A DNA stretch of 64,000 nt from JBCBEX01 sp038528235 (GTDB lineage: Bacteria > Bacteroidota > Rhodothermia > Rhodothermales > Rubricoccaceae), in the NCBI GenBank assembly GCA_038528235.1, contig JBCBEX010000004.1, positions 46,786-110,785 on the forward strand, written 5' to 3'. Below the pieces are notes generated by a model. It was not told the DNA's origin. It saw only the letters and a list, made by a program, of their open reading frames with translations, and ran no database searches. Positions within the stretch are counted from its first letter, which is position 1. The number at the start of each line of letters is the position of its first letter. This document shows positions 47,401-54,853 of the stretch, piece after piece. The position numbers and the translations under genes are program-made.

Positions 47401-47689
47401 TGACGATGCGCGCATCCAGGTCGAGGATCAGGCAGTTGCTCCCATCCACGTGCGAACCGGGGGCGCAGCTCAGATAGCCGTCGTTCCAACTTACCACCTG
47501 CTGGCCGGGGTCGAGCACGACGCAGGTGCTGCCATCGATGATCGACCCGACCTGCAGACTCTGAAACCCGTCCTGGTTGCTGACGACGCGCTGGTTCTCC
47601 TCAAGGATGACGCAGCGGGATCCATCCACGAAGGACCCCGGAGCCAGGAATTGGTAGCCGCTCTCGTAGCTGACGACGCGCTGTGCCAT
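44432..47689 (-). CDS. Large protein: twelve 30-residue repeats, two LamG-like domains, C-terminal membrane helices
   Basis: This 1085-residue protein has no signal peptide. Residues 4-363 are twelve tandem 30-residue repeats (consensus VVSYEDGYQSLAPGS then VVDGTHCVIL), with Cys at repeat position 23 in eleven of twelve and at position 12 in six. Two LamG/concanavalin-like domains follow (about 365-580 and 585-800, with AFTLGGWVRL and RWSLMTWVKV). A charged helical region spans about 820-930. The last 150 residues carry about four hydrophobic helices (VWTITIVLDVLFMIFAFAGV and later). The layout suggests an adhesin-like or pore-forming effector, but I recognise no named family for the repeats. 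It is encoded between two LuxR 3' ends. Confidence 0.85.
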   Translation of the reverse strand: MAQRVVSYESGYQFLAPGSFVDGSRCVILEENQRVVSNQDGFQSLQVGSIIDGSTCVVLDPGQQVVSWNDGYLSCAPGSHVDGSNCLILDLDARIVSYEDGYQTCKVGNRPDGTHCVLLQPGERVVSYEDGYQSLAPGSIIDGTHVIILGPGQRVVSYEDGYQSLAPGSVVDGTHCVILNEGDRVVSWEEGFTTLAPGSVVDGSNCVILGEFQRVVSWNDGYLTCKVGSRVDGVNCLILDEGQHVASWEDGFQTCKVGDKPDGVHCIVLSEGQRVVSWDDGYKTCKPNSYIDHTHCLVLEAGQRVASWDTGYTTCSVGSVVDGTHCLVLNRDDRVVSEMHGYALLTPGDVVDHTSCIVLDMGLAAESGALQPDEYYVATAQPNASVVVLPSVGGVNFSGNPVNSVPSAFTLGGWVRLTVEGTPQVLFDAPGQFQVAVTADRFVTAEFLAAPEGNSVTSDFQIEYGKWHYIAVAFAGGSAQDGTGALSVFLDGAPKHGTVSTGAGALGGDCTLGIEGQPSSVEFASWEIWNTALAAELLAFPSWGTPLPGNPETDGLVVVLDFTHEQVTSTNPEISVTVPEHKVVRACLAMNGGGSAALATPGAYAIGSPGRWSLMTWVKVPELPASAGPFVIYQATQPDTNSPDSPGATLTIQIGSGAQQTLEVVAADSGSGTNVLISQPCSVTDWTNIAVVYDTSVLRLYRNGERIAISDRVTFGAGFTNQRIAVAGTDGATTWAGSLQGLSIWNRQIATDEMVGQMDLMDSQVQGLQALFPFFVDLRDMVSGTLLQATNGGLANDEEEAKTSESTHKPISRREVQSRGAAPGEPTLLQHGEYWALADRLGITSELDKSAVQLEMDEFMELFDVERAFPTVPDSVRSDLYERFRRDLQLGYEMRARGVREGSLEVRHEGDTTRFYYHTLHGPLEVYRSNLPLTADEVWTITIVLDVLFMIFAFAGVSITPTTIRRATRGRIIGRVLASCFQVSQSAQATTSGALLVVANIINALNNVGLLVSILWNIISYSWWTLFFCLGSLILSALALIVQPQSIGWRIANVGIAVGTLIWDISQKPGRNSQLESAEASHSPS
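46601..47680 (-). repeat. Twelve 90-bp tandem coding repeats
   Basis: Twelve in-frame 90-bp units without spacers code for the N-terminal repeats of the large protein. Units 5 and 6 are the most alike; outer units 1, 2 and 12 are the most diverged. The phase is kept exactly, so copy number can change by unequal recombination. Confidence 0.9.
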
Positions 47690-48021
47690 GGTGCCCTCGT
47701 GCCTAGGTAGGGTCGCTACCCCGATGGGGAGTGGAGTCGGTGGGACAACCCCACCGTCACGGACAGCTAGAAGTATATAGTTAAGGGAGATAAAGCAGCA
47801 ACACCCTTGTGATAATGCGGCTCATGCGGGAGAGCCGACTCGTATCCGAGCGAGGCGTGTCGACGACGAGCACCATAGCGGCCCTCGCTGCTGCGGAAGC
47901 TCGGCGCACACTCGCGCACGGAGGCCGTCATCAAGGCCGCGCGGCTGGGCAAGCTGGCGATCTGAGAGTTTCTACTCTGCTTTTTTTCGGCTGGCACCCT
48001 AGGTTCGCCTACAGTCACAGG
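47690..48021. other. Gap holding a LuxR gene remnant
   Basis: This 332-bp gap is AT-richer than the surroundings, most of all near 47770-47830. Apart from the LuxR 3' fragment at 47885-47965 I see no gene. Confidence 0.5.
47885..47965 (+). pseudogene. 3' remnant of a second LuxR-family regulator gene
   Basis: The 81 bp encode the same last 26 residues (SLLRKLGAHSRTEAV and on to GKLAI, then stop) as the LuxR gene ending at 44197. Eight bases differ and every difference is at a third codon position and silent. A TAG stop lies two codons upstream, and similarity ends at the first codon, so only the tail remains. The silent-only pattern implies that the copy evolved as a working gene before it was cut. 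Confidence 0.85.
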
Positions 48022-48441
48022 CTAGGTGCCACGGAGAGCTTTGACCGTGTGTTCGCAGGTCAGACCAAACTCGATAGGCCGGCTAGCTCTATACCAGAGC
48101 AGATGAGGTAAGCCAAAACGCTCTACTGCCTCGTTAAGCTCAAACCAATCTTCCTCTCCATTGTCGCTGGTCCAAAGCCCGCCGACATAATCAATGCCCG
48201 GAAAACGCTCTCCCTCATCTTCGTCCAAGCTCGCGTAGAACACTTCTACGAAGGAACCCGGTACCGGGTCGCCTCTCATAGCCCAGAAGGTGTCACCGGA
48301 TTCCAGGCTAGCACACACTTCTGAGAATGCGATTGTCTCTTCAGGGACTGCTGGCATAGTGCAGCTACCAGATAGTGCGTGGTAGATAATCGCTTGGCCG
48401 ATCGAATCTAGCAGCACAATAGTGGGAAGTGATACGCTCAA
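48022..48441 (-). CDS. Hypothetical small protein
   Basis: This protein of up to 139 residues is less GC-biased than its neighbours. The acidic centre FYASLDEDEGERFPGIDYVGG and EEDWFELNEAVERFGLP suggest a compact soluble domain, but I recognise no family. The start is uncertain: the frame opens with TTG (48441), GTG at 48417 is possible, and the first ATG is at 48357. The longer forms would have a hydrophobic N-terminus ending LSGSC, like a lipoprotein signal. Confidence 0.55.
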   Translation of the reverse strand: MSVSLPTIVLLDSIGQAIIYHALSGSCTMPAVPEETIAFSEVCASLESGDTFWAMRGDPVPGSFVEVFYASLDEDEGERFPGIDYVGGLWTSDNGEEDWFELNEAVERFGLPHLLWYRASRPIEFGLTCEHTVKALRGT

Positions 48442-48528
48442 GGCTGACGGAACGAAAAACGATGCCGCTTCGGCAAGATGAGAGCGCTCGCCTGTGCTGA
48501 CGGTCTACACCTGTGGATTTTACAGCAG

Positions 48529-48789
48529 CTAGTTGTTGAGACCGTAGTTGCCGTAGTTCAGAAAGTCTTGCAGCGTGACTTTGGTGTCTGGGTTCTCGAC
48601 CTTTGCGAGCTTGAAGGCAAGCTTGGAGGCTGCAACGAAGACCGGATTCTGGATCGGCTCTTGGCGTCGGTCAAGGCCGTCATCTTGATAGTCCTCGTCA
48701 ATCCGCTTTCGTACGAACTTGAGGCACTCACGAAGCGAGTAGATTTCTTCTATCGTTAGTTCGACTGTATAGGTTTTATCGTGGTCCAT
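48529..48789 (-). CDS. Hypothetical small helical protein
   Basis: This 86-residue protein (ATG at 48789) starts MDHDKTYTVELTIEEIYSLR and looks helical and charged. Codon use is clearly AT-richer than the core genes, so recent acquisition is likely. A tandem 21-bp repeat lies 55 bp upstream and may hold its operator. I recognise no family. A longer reading from 48843 adds a hydrophobic stretch but runs into the repeat. Confidence 0.55.
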   Translation of the reverse strand: MDHDKTYTVELTIEEIYSLRECLKFVRKRIDEDYQDDGLDRRQEPIQNPVFVAASKLAFKLAKVENPDTKVTLQDFLNYGNYGLNN

Positions 48790-48843
48790 TAGAGCGAGGC
48801 AGTGAAGCTGTACCAGAACCAGTACGTATGTGAAAGGTGACAC

Positions 48844-48885
48844 TATATCGTGTACCCAGCGCGATATATCGTGTGCCTAGCGCGA
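48844..48885. promoter_or_regulatory. Tandem 21-bp repeat, possible operator
   Basis: Two adjacent 21-bp copies differ at two bases (TATATCGTGTACCCAGCGCGA is the first). The first copy and the start of the second also form an inverted repeat ATATCG/CGATAT. It stands upstream of the minus-strand orphan gene starting at 48789. A protein-binding role is inferred only from this position and form. Confidence 0.45.
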
Positions 48886-49031
48886 TTAGTACCGACTGAG
48901 TTCCCCTAAAAACATACGAGAGTGGTAGGTTGGCAACAAAGCGTACGATTAGCGTGCCAGGTTATGCCTACTATGGCAGTTCCTATCAGAACACAGCACC
49001 AGCGCCACTCAACGGTAAGACCAGCATCTGG

Positions 49032-50054
49032 CTAGAAGTGCCGAAAGCCTGACGCAGCCAGCGGCATCGTGCCGCCGTCAGGGAGTTGCACGACGACACC
49101 GTATTCGGGCGCGGTGACGCGGCCTAGGACGGCGAAGGTGTTCGCGTCGAGCTTGGCGGCTTCGGCTTCGGGGAGCGTGAAGAGGAGTTCGTAGTCCTCG
49201 CCGCCGTAGAGCGCGCAGGCGTCCGGGGCCTCGTCGAAGCGCTCGGCGACGCGCACCGTCTGCGCGTGCATGGGGAGTAGGCCGACCTCCACGGCCATCC
49301 CAACACCGGATGCCTTGGCGAGGTGGTGCACCTCGGAGGCTAACCCGTCCGAGAGGTCGATGAGCGCGGTCGGGCGCACGCCTGCGTCGGCCCAGGCGCG
49401 TACGGCGTCGAGGCGGGCTTGCGGGTAGAGCTGCCGCTGCACGACGTAGGCGAACTCACTCAGGTCGGGCTGCGGGCCGTCGGGGTCCACGAACGCGCCC
49501 TTCTCGTCCAGCAACACCTTCAGACCGGCGTAGGCGCTGCCGAGGTCGCCCGTGACGCAGAGGAGGTCGCCCGGCTGCGCGCCGCTGCGGTAGACGACGG
49601 CGTCCTCGTCGGCCTCGCCGATCACCGTGATGCCGAGCGTGAGCCCCTGCGAGGCCGTGATGTCGCCGCCGATGATGGCGAGGCCGTAGCGGCTCGCGGC
49701 GTCGCGGAGGCCGAGGTAGAGCGCCTCGATCTGCTCGACGGAGACGTTGTTGGGCGCGCCGAGCGCGACGGTAGCGTAGCGCGGCTGCGCGTTCATCGCG
49801 GCGATGTCGGAGACGTTGACCGCGAGCGCCTTGAAGCCGAGGTAGCGCATCGGCATGAACGTGCGGTCGAAGTGCACGCCCTCGATCAGCGCGTCCGTCG
49901 TGACGACGTGCACCTGGCCGTTCCCGACGCGGTACACTGCCGCGTCGTCGCCGATGCCCTGGACGAGCGCGGGTGCCTCGGGCGTGCCGAGCGTGTCGGC
50001 GAGGCGGTCGATGAGGCCAAACTCGCCGACCTCGGCGATGGGGGTGAAGTCCAT
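49032..50054 (-). CDS. thiL: Thiamine-monophosphate kinase
   Basis: This 340-residue enzyme makes thiamine diphosphate from thiamine monophosphate. Family motifs are GIGDDAAVYRV, TTDALIEGVHFDRTF, GGDITASQGLTLGITVIGEA and IDLSDGLASEVHHLA with ALYGGEDYELLF. It lies alone, without other thiamine genes. The ATG at 50054 is followed upstream, 6 bp away, by an octad array. Confidence 0.96.
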   Translation of the reverse strand: MDFTPIAEVGEFGLIDRLADTLGTPEAPALVQGIGDDAAVYRVGNGQVHVVTTDALIEGVHFDRTFMPMRYLGFKALAVNVSDIAAMNAQPRYATVALGAPNNVSVEQIEALYLGLRDAASRYGLAIIGGDITASQGLTLGITVIGEADEDAVVYRSGAQPGDLLCVTGDLGSAYAGLKVLLDEKGAFVDPDGPQPDLSEFAYVVQRQLYPQARLDAVRAWADAGVRPTALIDLSDGLASEVHHLAKASGVGMAVEVGLLPMHAQTVRVAERFDEAPDACALYGGEDYELLFTLPEAEAAKLDANTFAVLGRVTAPEYGVVVQLPDGGTMPLAASGFRHF

Positions 50055-50060
50055 GGCGAC

Positions 50061-50100
50061 GTGTGAACGTGTGCGGGTGTGAAGGTGTGAACGTGTAAAG
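50061..50100 (+). repeat. 8-bp-period array (type B) just upstream of thiL
   Basis: Five units of period 8 follow: GTGTGAAC, GTGTGCGG, GTGTGAAG, GTGTGAAC, GTGTAAAG. It ends where the thiL leader must begin on the minus strand. No inverse partner is seen. Confidence 0.8.
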
Positions 50101-50147
50101 CCCGAGCATACTCAGGCGTTCGTCCTTCCCCGCATCCTCACGCCCAA

Positions 50148-50271
50148 GTCATCCTGAGCGGAGTCCGTGTAGCGGATGGAGCCGAAGGATCTGCGGGCCA
50201 GCTTCCAAGCCTACCCGGAACACCGAAGCTGACAGAGATCCTTCGACTCGCTTTCGCTCGCTCAGGATGAC
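50148..50271. repeat. REP-like long palindrome
   Basis: Outer arms GTCATCCTGAGC and GCTCAGGATGAC are perfect inverse copies, 100 bp apart. Inner arms GAAGGATCT and AGATCCTTC also pair. It separates thiL and the HigBA pair. Confidence 0.75.
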
Positions 50272-50286
50272 ACAGTGGTGAGTCTG

Positions 50287-50583
50287 TCAGGCGCGCTCAA
50301 GTGGCACCACGTCGCGGTCGAGTTGGTCGCCGAGAGCGTCTTGTGCCACGTCGAGATCGTACCGTGCCTGGAGATTCATCCAGAACTGCGCACTTGTCCC
50401 GAAATAGCGTCCGAGCCGCAGCGCCGTGTCTGCCGTGACGCTACGCTTGCCTAGGACGATCTCGTTGATGCGCCGCGCGGGCACGCGGATCGCTAGCGCC
50501 ACCCGATTTTGGCTCAGCCCGAGTGGCTCGATGAACTCGTCCTGGAGGATCTCTCCGGGGTGAACGGGGGCAAGCAGTTCCAT
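50287..50583 (-). CDS. higA: HigA-type antitoxin
   Basis: This 98-residue protein has an HTH (XRE-type) domain: PVHPGEILQDEFIEPLGLSQ, VPARRINEIVLGKRSVTADT and ALRLGRYFGTSAQFWMNLQ. HigA neutralises HigB and represses the pair. Its ATG (50583) overlaps the toxin stop by one base (TGATG), so translation is coupled. I chose ATG 50583 over a longer in-frame reading because that reading lies inside the toxin gene. Confidence 0.93.
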   Translation of the reverse strand: MELLAPVHPGEILQDEFIEPLGLSQNRVALAIRVPARRINEIVLGKRSVTADTALRLGRYFGTSAQFWMNLQARYDLDVAQDALGDQLDRDVVPLERA

Positions 50584-50864
50584 CAGTGGTAGTCCACGAT
50601 TTCTATGTCGTAGGCGTCGCCATCGTCCCAGACGAAGCACAGCCGCCACTGCTGGTTGATGCGGATGCTGTGCTGTCCGGCACGGTCACCCTTCAGCGCT
50701 TCGAGACGGTTGCCTGGTGGCACGCGGAGGTCGTTGAGTGAAACGGCGGCGTCGAGGATCAGGAGTTTGCGATAGGCGCGACGATGGATGTTGCCCGGCA
50801 GCTTGCGGCTCGGGCGACGGTGGAATAGCGCCTCCGTATCGCCGGAGGCGAAGGTTCGAATCAT
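50583..50864 (-). CDS. higB: HigB-type toxin (RelE superfamily)
   Basis: This 93-residue protein is of the RelE/HigB mRNA-interferase family: DTEALFHRRPSRKLP at the start, RRAYRKLLILDAA, then LRVPPGNRLEALKGDRAGQH and INQQWRLCFVWDDG. It precedes the antitoxin, as in other HigBA loci. The upstream gap holds no obvious palindrome beyond GATTTAACGATTG. Confidence 0.94.
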   Translation of the reverse strand: MIRTFASGDTEALFHRRPSRKLPGNIHRRAYRKLLILDAAVSLNDLRVPPGNRLEALKGDRAGQHSIRINQQWRLCFVWDDGDAYDIEIVDYH

Positions 50865-50960
50865 CGGATTTAACGATTGATGTGCATTTCAGGTAAGTCT
50901 CAATCGCACCTGGGGGGCACATCTCACATCTTTAACACCTCGCGTTAAACGCGGTTTCAC

Positions 50961-52166
50961 TTACGCCAGCGCCAGTGACCCGAGCAGCGCGGGGCGGTCG
51001 GCGCCGGTCACGCGCGGGAGGCTCGTCGGGGTGCCGTTGACGTACTCGTGTGCGAGGACGGCGAAGCAGAGCGCCTCCTTCAGGTCCGGCTCCACGCCGT
51101 AGTCCGCCGTTGTGTGGATCGGGATCGGGTCGAAGGCGTCGCGGAGCTGCTGCATCAGCGTCGGGTTGCGGACGCCGCCGCCGGCTGCGATCACCACGTC
51201 CACGGGCTGCGCGGGCGCAACGAACCGCTCGTACGCCTCGTGGACCGTCCGTGCCGTCAGCGCCGTCGCTGTAGCGAGGAGGTCGTCGGGACGGAGTGCC
51301 GTGCTGAGGAAGTGCCAGTCGAGGAACGCGGCTCCGAAGTGCTCGCGGCCTGTCGACTTGGGCGGGGGCTGCGCGAAATAGGCGTCGCCGAGGAGGCGGT
51401 CGAGGAGCGCGCCGTTGACGGCCCCCGCGGCAGCGTGCTGCCCGTTGAGGTCGCAGGGCGTGCCGTAGAAGCGCTGCGCGAGCGCGTCGATGAGGATGTT
51501 CGCCGGGCCGGAGTCGAAGGCGGCCAGCGTGTCGGCGGTCGCGCCGGGCGGGAGCACCGTCATGTTGGCGATGCCGCCGAGGTTGAGCAGCAGCCGTGCC
51601 TCGGTAGGGTGCGCGAAGCGGACGAGGTCGAGGTAGGGCACGAGCGGCGCGCCTTCGCCGCCGAGGGCGAGGTCGGCCGCGCGGAAGTCGTGCACGACGG
51701 GCACGCCGAGCAGCGTCGCGAGCGTCGGGCCGCTGCCGATCTGGAGCGTCGCGCGGACGCCGTCCTGCCCGGCTATGTGTTCGGCCTGCGGGACGTGCTG
51801 TACCGTCTGCCCGTGCACGCCCACGAGGTCGAGGTTGGAGACCGATAGCCCAGCTGCCTCACACGCATCGGTGATCACATCAGCGTAGCGGTGCGCAAGG
51901 ACGATTCCGAGCTGCGCCAGCGCCTTCGCCGAGGAGGTCGTGTCCTCTACGTTCGCCCGGAGCAGCGCGAGCAAGTCGCTGTCGAAGCCGTGGTGTGCCG
52001 CGCCGAGCACCTCCATGGTCATACCGGGGCCGCTGCCTGCGAGCCGCGCTACCACCGCGTCGATGCCGTCGAGCGACGTGCCGCTCATGAGCCCTGCGAC
52101 GATGCGCTCGCGGGTGTCGAGGAGCCGCCGCAGCGGGTGCGTGACCATCGTGCGAGCAGCCGTCAT
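50961..52166 (-). CDS. anmK: Anhydro-N-acetylmuramic acid kinase
   Basis: This 401-residue kinase opens and phosphorylates anhydro-MurNAc from cell-wall recycling. GLMSGTSLDGIDAVVARL near the N-terminus, VHGQTVQHVPQAEH, LNLGGIANMTVLPPG and AAGGGVRNPTLMQQL are family segments. ATG 52166 and 52148 are both possible. The gene starts 28 bp after the TPR gene and may share its transcript. No murQ is present nearby. Confidence 0.95.
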   Translation of the reverse strand: MTAARTMVTHPLRRLLDTRERIVAGLMSGTSLDGIDAVVARLAGSGPGMTMEVLGAAHHGFDSDLLALLRANVEDTTSSAKALAQLGIVLAHRYADVITDACEAAGLSVSNLDLVGVHGQTVQHVPQAEHIAGQDGVRATLQIGSGPTLATLLGVPVVHDFRAADLALGGEGAPLVPYLDLVRFAHPTEARLLLNLGGIANMTVLPPGATADTLAAFDSGPANILIDALAQRFYGTPCDLNGQHAAAGAVNGALLDRLLGDAYFAQPPPKSTGREHFGAAFLDWHFLSTALRPDDLLATATALTARTVHEAYERFVAPAQPVDVVIAAGGGVRNPTLMQQLRDAFDPIPIHTTADYGVEPDLKEALCFAVLAHEYVNGTPTSLPRVTGADRPALLGSLALA

Positions 52167-52194
52167 GCGAGTCGAGGAGAGGCGAGCGCGCGCG

Positions 52195-52992
52195 TCAGGC
52201 GTCGTCCGCGGGGCGGTTGTAGCGCTGGCGCAGCGTCTCGGCCTCGGTGAGCCATACGCTCCGGCGCTCCGGCTCGCGCTCGGCGAGCGTCTCATAGACT
52301 TCGATGGCCTCGTCGATGCGGTCCTGCGCCACGAAGATGCGCGCGAGCGTCTCCGAGACCATGTCATCAGCGATGGCGTCGTCGGCCGCAGGTGGCGCGC
52401 CCTGCACCTCGAAGTCGGGGTCGGGCACGATGCGGGGGGCCTGCTCTAGCTGCTCGATGAGCGCGTCGAGGTTGTCGAAGTCGAGCGACGGCACCGGCTC
52501 GTCGCGGGCGATGGGCACGGCCGGCGTCGGCGCGCTCTCCTGGGAAGCTCCCCCCTCGACCTCAGGAAGCGTCGGGTCTGGGAGCACGGTCTCGGGCAGC
52601 ACGTCGACCTGGTCGAAGTCGAACAGCGGGTCGTCCGTCTCGACGGGCGGAAGCGGGAGGTCACGCCGAGGGACGGGCGGGACGAGCGGCTGCGGGAGCG
52701 TGCTCGGTTGCCCAGAGACGCGGGCGGCGAGGGCCGTGCTGAGCCGCTGGCGCTCACGCTGCACGACGGGGCTCGTCGGGACGAGGAAGTGCGCCTGGTG
52801 CCACGCAGCGAGGGCTGCCTGGAGGTCACCGGTAGCCTCGCACGCCTTCGCGAGGAGCATCTGCGCCGTCGCGTGGAGCGGGGCCTCGGCGAGGAGGTCC
52901 ACCAGCAGCGCCCGCGCCGCCTCGGGCCGCTCCTGCGCGAGCAGGTCGGCGCTGCGCTGAAGCGCATCGGCGGTGGCGAAGGGCGAGGACAT
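52195..52992 (-). CDS. Tetratricopeptide-repeat protein
   Basis: This 265-residue protein has TPR-like helices at both ends: ERPEAARALLVDLLAEAPLH, TGDLQAALAAWHQAHFLVP, and near the end DRIDEAIEVYETLAEREPE. The middle (about 90-200) is Pro/Asp/Glu-rich and probably unstructured. No signal peptide is seen. It likely works as a scaffold in the cytoplasm; no partner can be named. Confidence 0.82.
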   Translation of the reverse strand: MSSPFATADALQRSADLLAQERPEAARALLVDLLAEAPLHATAQMLLAKACEATGDLQAALAAWHQAHFLVPTSPVVQRERQRLSTALAARVSGQPSTLPQPLVPPVPRRDLPLPPVETDDPLFDFDQVDVLPETVLPDPTLPEVEGGASQESAPTPAVPIARDEPVPSLDFDNLDALIEQLEQAPRIVPDPDFEVQGAPPAADDAIADDMVSETLARIFVAQDRIDEAIEVYETLAEREPERRSVWLTEAETLRQRYNRPADDA

Positions 52993-53116
52993 ACGTGGGA
53001 GGCGGAGGCAGCGGGTGTGCAGTCGGCACGTCCCAGAAAGATAGGCCCCCGGACGGGCGCCGTGGACCGGGACGCCGCGTGAATCTACCCGCGGCCCTGC
53101 CGCTGAGCGAGGACCG

Positions 53117-54703
53117 CTATGCGAGCGCCTCGGTGCGGGACGGCGGCGTCCAGACTACGGTCGGCACGTCGAGCTGAACCGTACGCTCCGTGCGCTCGCC
53201 GAAGGCCGCCATCGCGAAGCCGAGCGCGAAGAGCACCTGGAACGGCAACGCCGCGTAGACGCCCGTGGCGAGGATCGCCATCAGGCCGAGACTACTGTAG
53301 ACGGCCAGTATCGCCTCAATCCAGCGGACGCGCACCCGCTTCAAGGACCGCACCGGTACTGGAACCGCTGCGCCGTCGCCGCTCGCGCCGTCGCCACCCA
53401 CCTCATCGCCAGGAGTTGCACTGGCCAGCGCCACAGCGGGCACGCTATCGCCCTGCTTCGGGGTGCGGACGAACGCAGAGGTCCGCCCGGCGAGCGCTTC
53501 GAGGACGCCGCGCGTGTTGCTCACGGCCAGCCCGAGCGTCGAGGCGAGGAAGAGCGGGAAGGCGAGCATCCGACGGAGCGCGTCGGGGTAGAGCGTGTGC
53601 TGCGCGAGGAGGTGCGCGGCGGCCACCCCCGCCAGCCCAAGCACGCCGGGGGCCATCAGCGCAAGCACCGCATCGCTGACGCCTTGCCCGAGCGCGTGCG
53701 CCACGAGGACCAAGGGGTGCGTGAGCGCGGCGAGCAAGATCGCGGGGTAGACGACGCCGCTCGTCAGGTGCAGCAGCGCCTCCGTCTTGGCGGCCCGGGA
53801 GAGCGGCGCGCGCCAAACGGGTCCCGTGAGTAGCTTCGCGGTTTCAGCCGTGCCCTTCGTCCAGCGAAACTGCTGCTGCCGCCACGCAGCAAACGTCTCC
53901 GGCAGCTCGGCCGCGACCTCGATCGTGCCAACGTAGCGGAGCCGCCAGCCGACTAATTGCGCGCGGATCGAGAGGTCGAGGTCCTCGGTGAGCGTCGCGG
54001 CTCGCCAGCCCCCTGCCTCGTCGATGCAGGCGCGGCGCCACAGCCCGGCGGTCCCATTAAAGTTGAGGAGCCACCCCGCCGCGCTGCGCACGCCCTGCTC
54101 GATGACGAAGTGCGCGTCGAGCAGGAGCGCCTGCGCCCGCGTCAGCCACGACGCCTCCGCGTTGAGGTGCCCCCAGCGCGCCTGCACGAGCCCGATCTGG
54201 GGATCGTCTTCTCCGTCGCGTTGGAAGCCGTCGAGCAGCCGCGTGAGCACGTCCGGCGGCGGCACGAAGTCGGCGTCGAAGATGGCGACGTATTCGCCGC
54301 GCGCCGTCTTGAGGCCTTCGGCCAGAGCACCCGCCTTGAATCCGCTCCGGTCCGTGCGGTGGAGGTGCTGGATGTCGACGCCGCGGTCCTGCCAGTAGGC
54401 CACGCGCCGAGCCACGAGGGCACGCGTCTCGTCCGTCGAGTCGTCGAGCACCTGGATGTCGAGGCGGTCGGCGGGGTAGTCGAACTGCGCGCAGGCGTCG
54501 ATGAGGCGCTCGGCGACGGCGCGCTCGTTGTAGAGCGGGAGCTGCACCGTGATCGTCGGCCAGGCCGTGCGGGGCGGGCGTGTGGGCTGCGCGGAGCGCT
54601 GTCCCTCCTCACGGGCAAAGCGCCAGGCCAGGGCGAGGTGGTTCAGCCCGTAGACGAGCAGCACCCCAAGGGCGAGCGCGTAAAGAACGGCAACGACGAG
54701 CAC
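53117..54703 (-). CDS. Processive family-2 glycosyltransferase (membrane)
   Basis: This 528-residue protein has an N-terminal membrane helix, a GT2 domain (about 45-285) and about four to five C-terminal helices. Motifs in order are VQLPLYNERAVAERLIDACA, VLDDSTDETRALV, AIFDADFVPPPDVL (DxD-like), TLTEDLDLSIRAQ (TED) and QQQFRWTKG (QxxRW). These mark processive beta-glycosyltransferases, including glucomannan and cellulose synthase types. The start is GTG 54703. It stands where secG-groES follow lptE in other Bacteroidota, if I recall the usual order correctly. Confidence 0.92.
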   Translation of the reverse strand: MLVVAVLYALALGVLLVYGLNHLALAWRFAREEGQRSAQPTRPPRTAWPTITVQLPLYNERAVAERLIDACAQFDYPADRLDIQVLDDSTDETRALVARRVAYWQDRGVDIQHLHRTDRSGFKAGALAEGLKTARGEYVAIFDADFVPPPDVLTRLLDGFQRDGEDDPQIGLVQARWGHLNAEASWLTRAQALLLDAHFVIEQGVRSAAGWLLNFNGTAGLWRRACIDEAGGWRAATLTEDLDLSIRAQLVGWRLRYVGTIEVAAELPETFAAWRQQQFRWTKGTAETAKLLTGPVWRAPLSRAAKTEALLHLTSGVVYPAILLAALTHPLVLVAHALGQGVSDAVLALMAPGVLGLAGVAAAHLLAQHTLYPDALRRMLAFPLFLASTLGLAVSNTRGVLEALAGRTSAFVRTPKQGDSVPAVALASATPGDEVGGDGASGDGAAVPVPVRSLKRVRVRWIEAILAVYSSLGLMAILATGVYAALPFQVLFALGFAMAAFGERTERTVQLDVPTVVWTPPSRTEALA

Positions 54704-54853
54704 AGACGGACGGTGGTGGACGAGACAACGCTAGGATCGCACTTCGCGCGCGGAATCCCAACGGCTCCCGCGAAAACCCACAAAGCCTTCGACGCGCCCA
54801 CACGGCGAGAGCTTACCTCGGTCGCCTGTCCAAAGCGAACAATGTGGGTGCGC

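Noticed and set aside
46601..47680. CRISPR or satellite array from the 90-bp tandem repeats
   Set aside because: The units are in frame, without spacers, and code for a continuous repeat protein.
47809..48111. Plus-strand frame through the LuxR remnant
   Set aside because: It reads the remnant out of its proper frame and runs antisense into the next gene; the composition is not protein-like.
50845..50870. tRNA T-loop-like GGTTCGAATC near the HigB start
   Set aside because: No acceptor, D or anticodon stems can be formed around it; it codes for the first residues of HigB.
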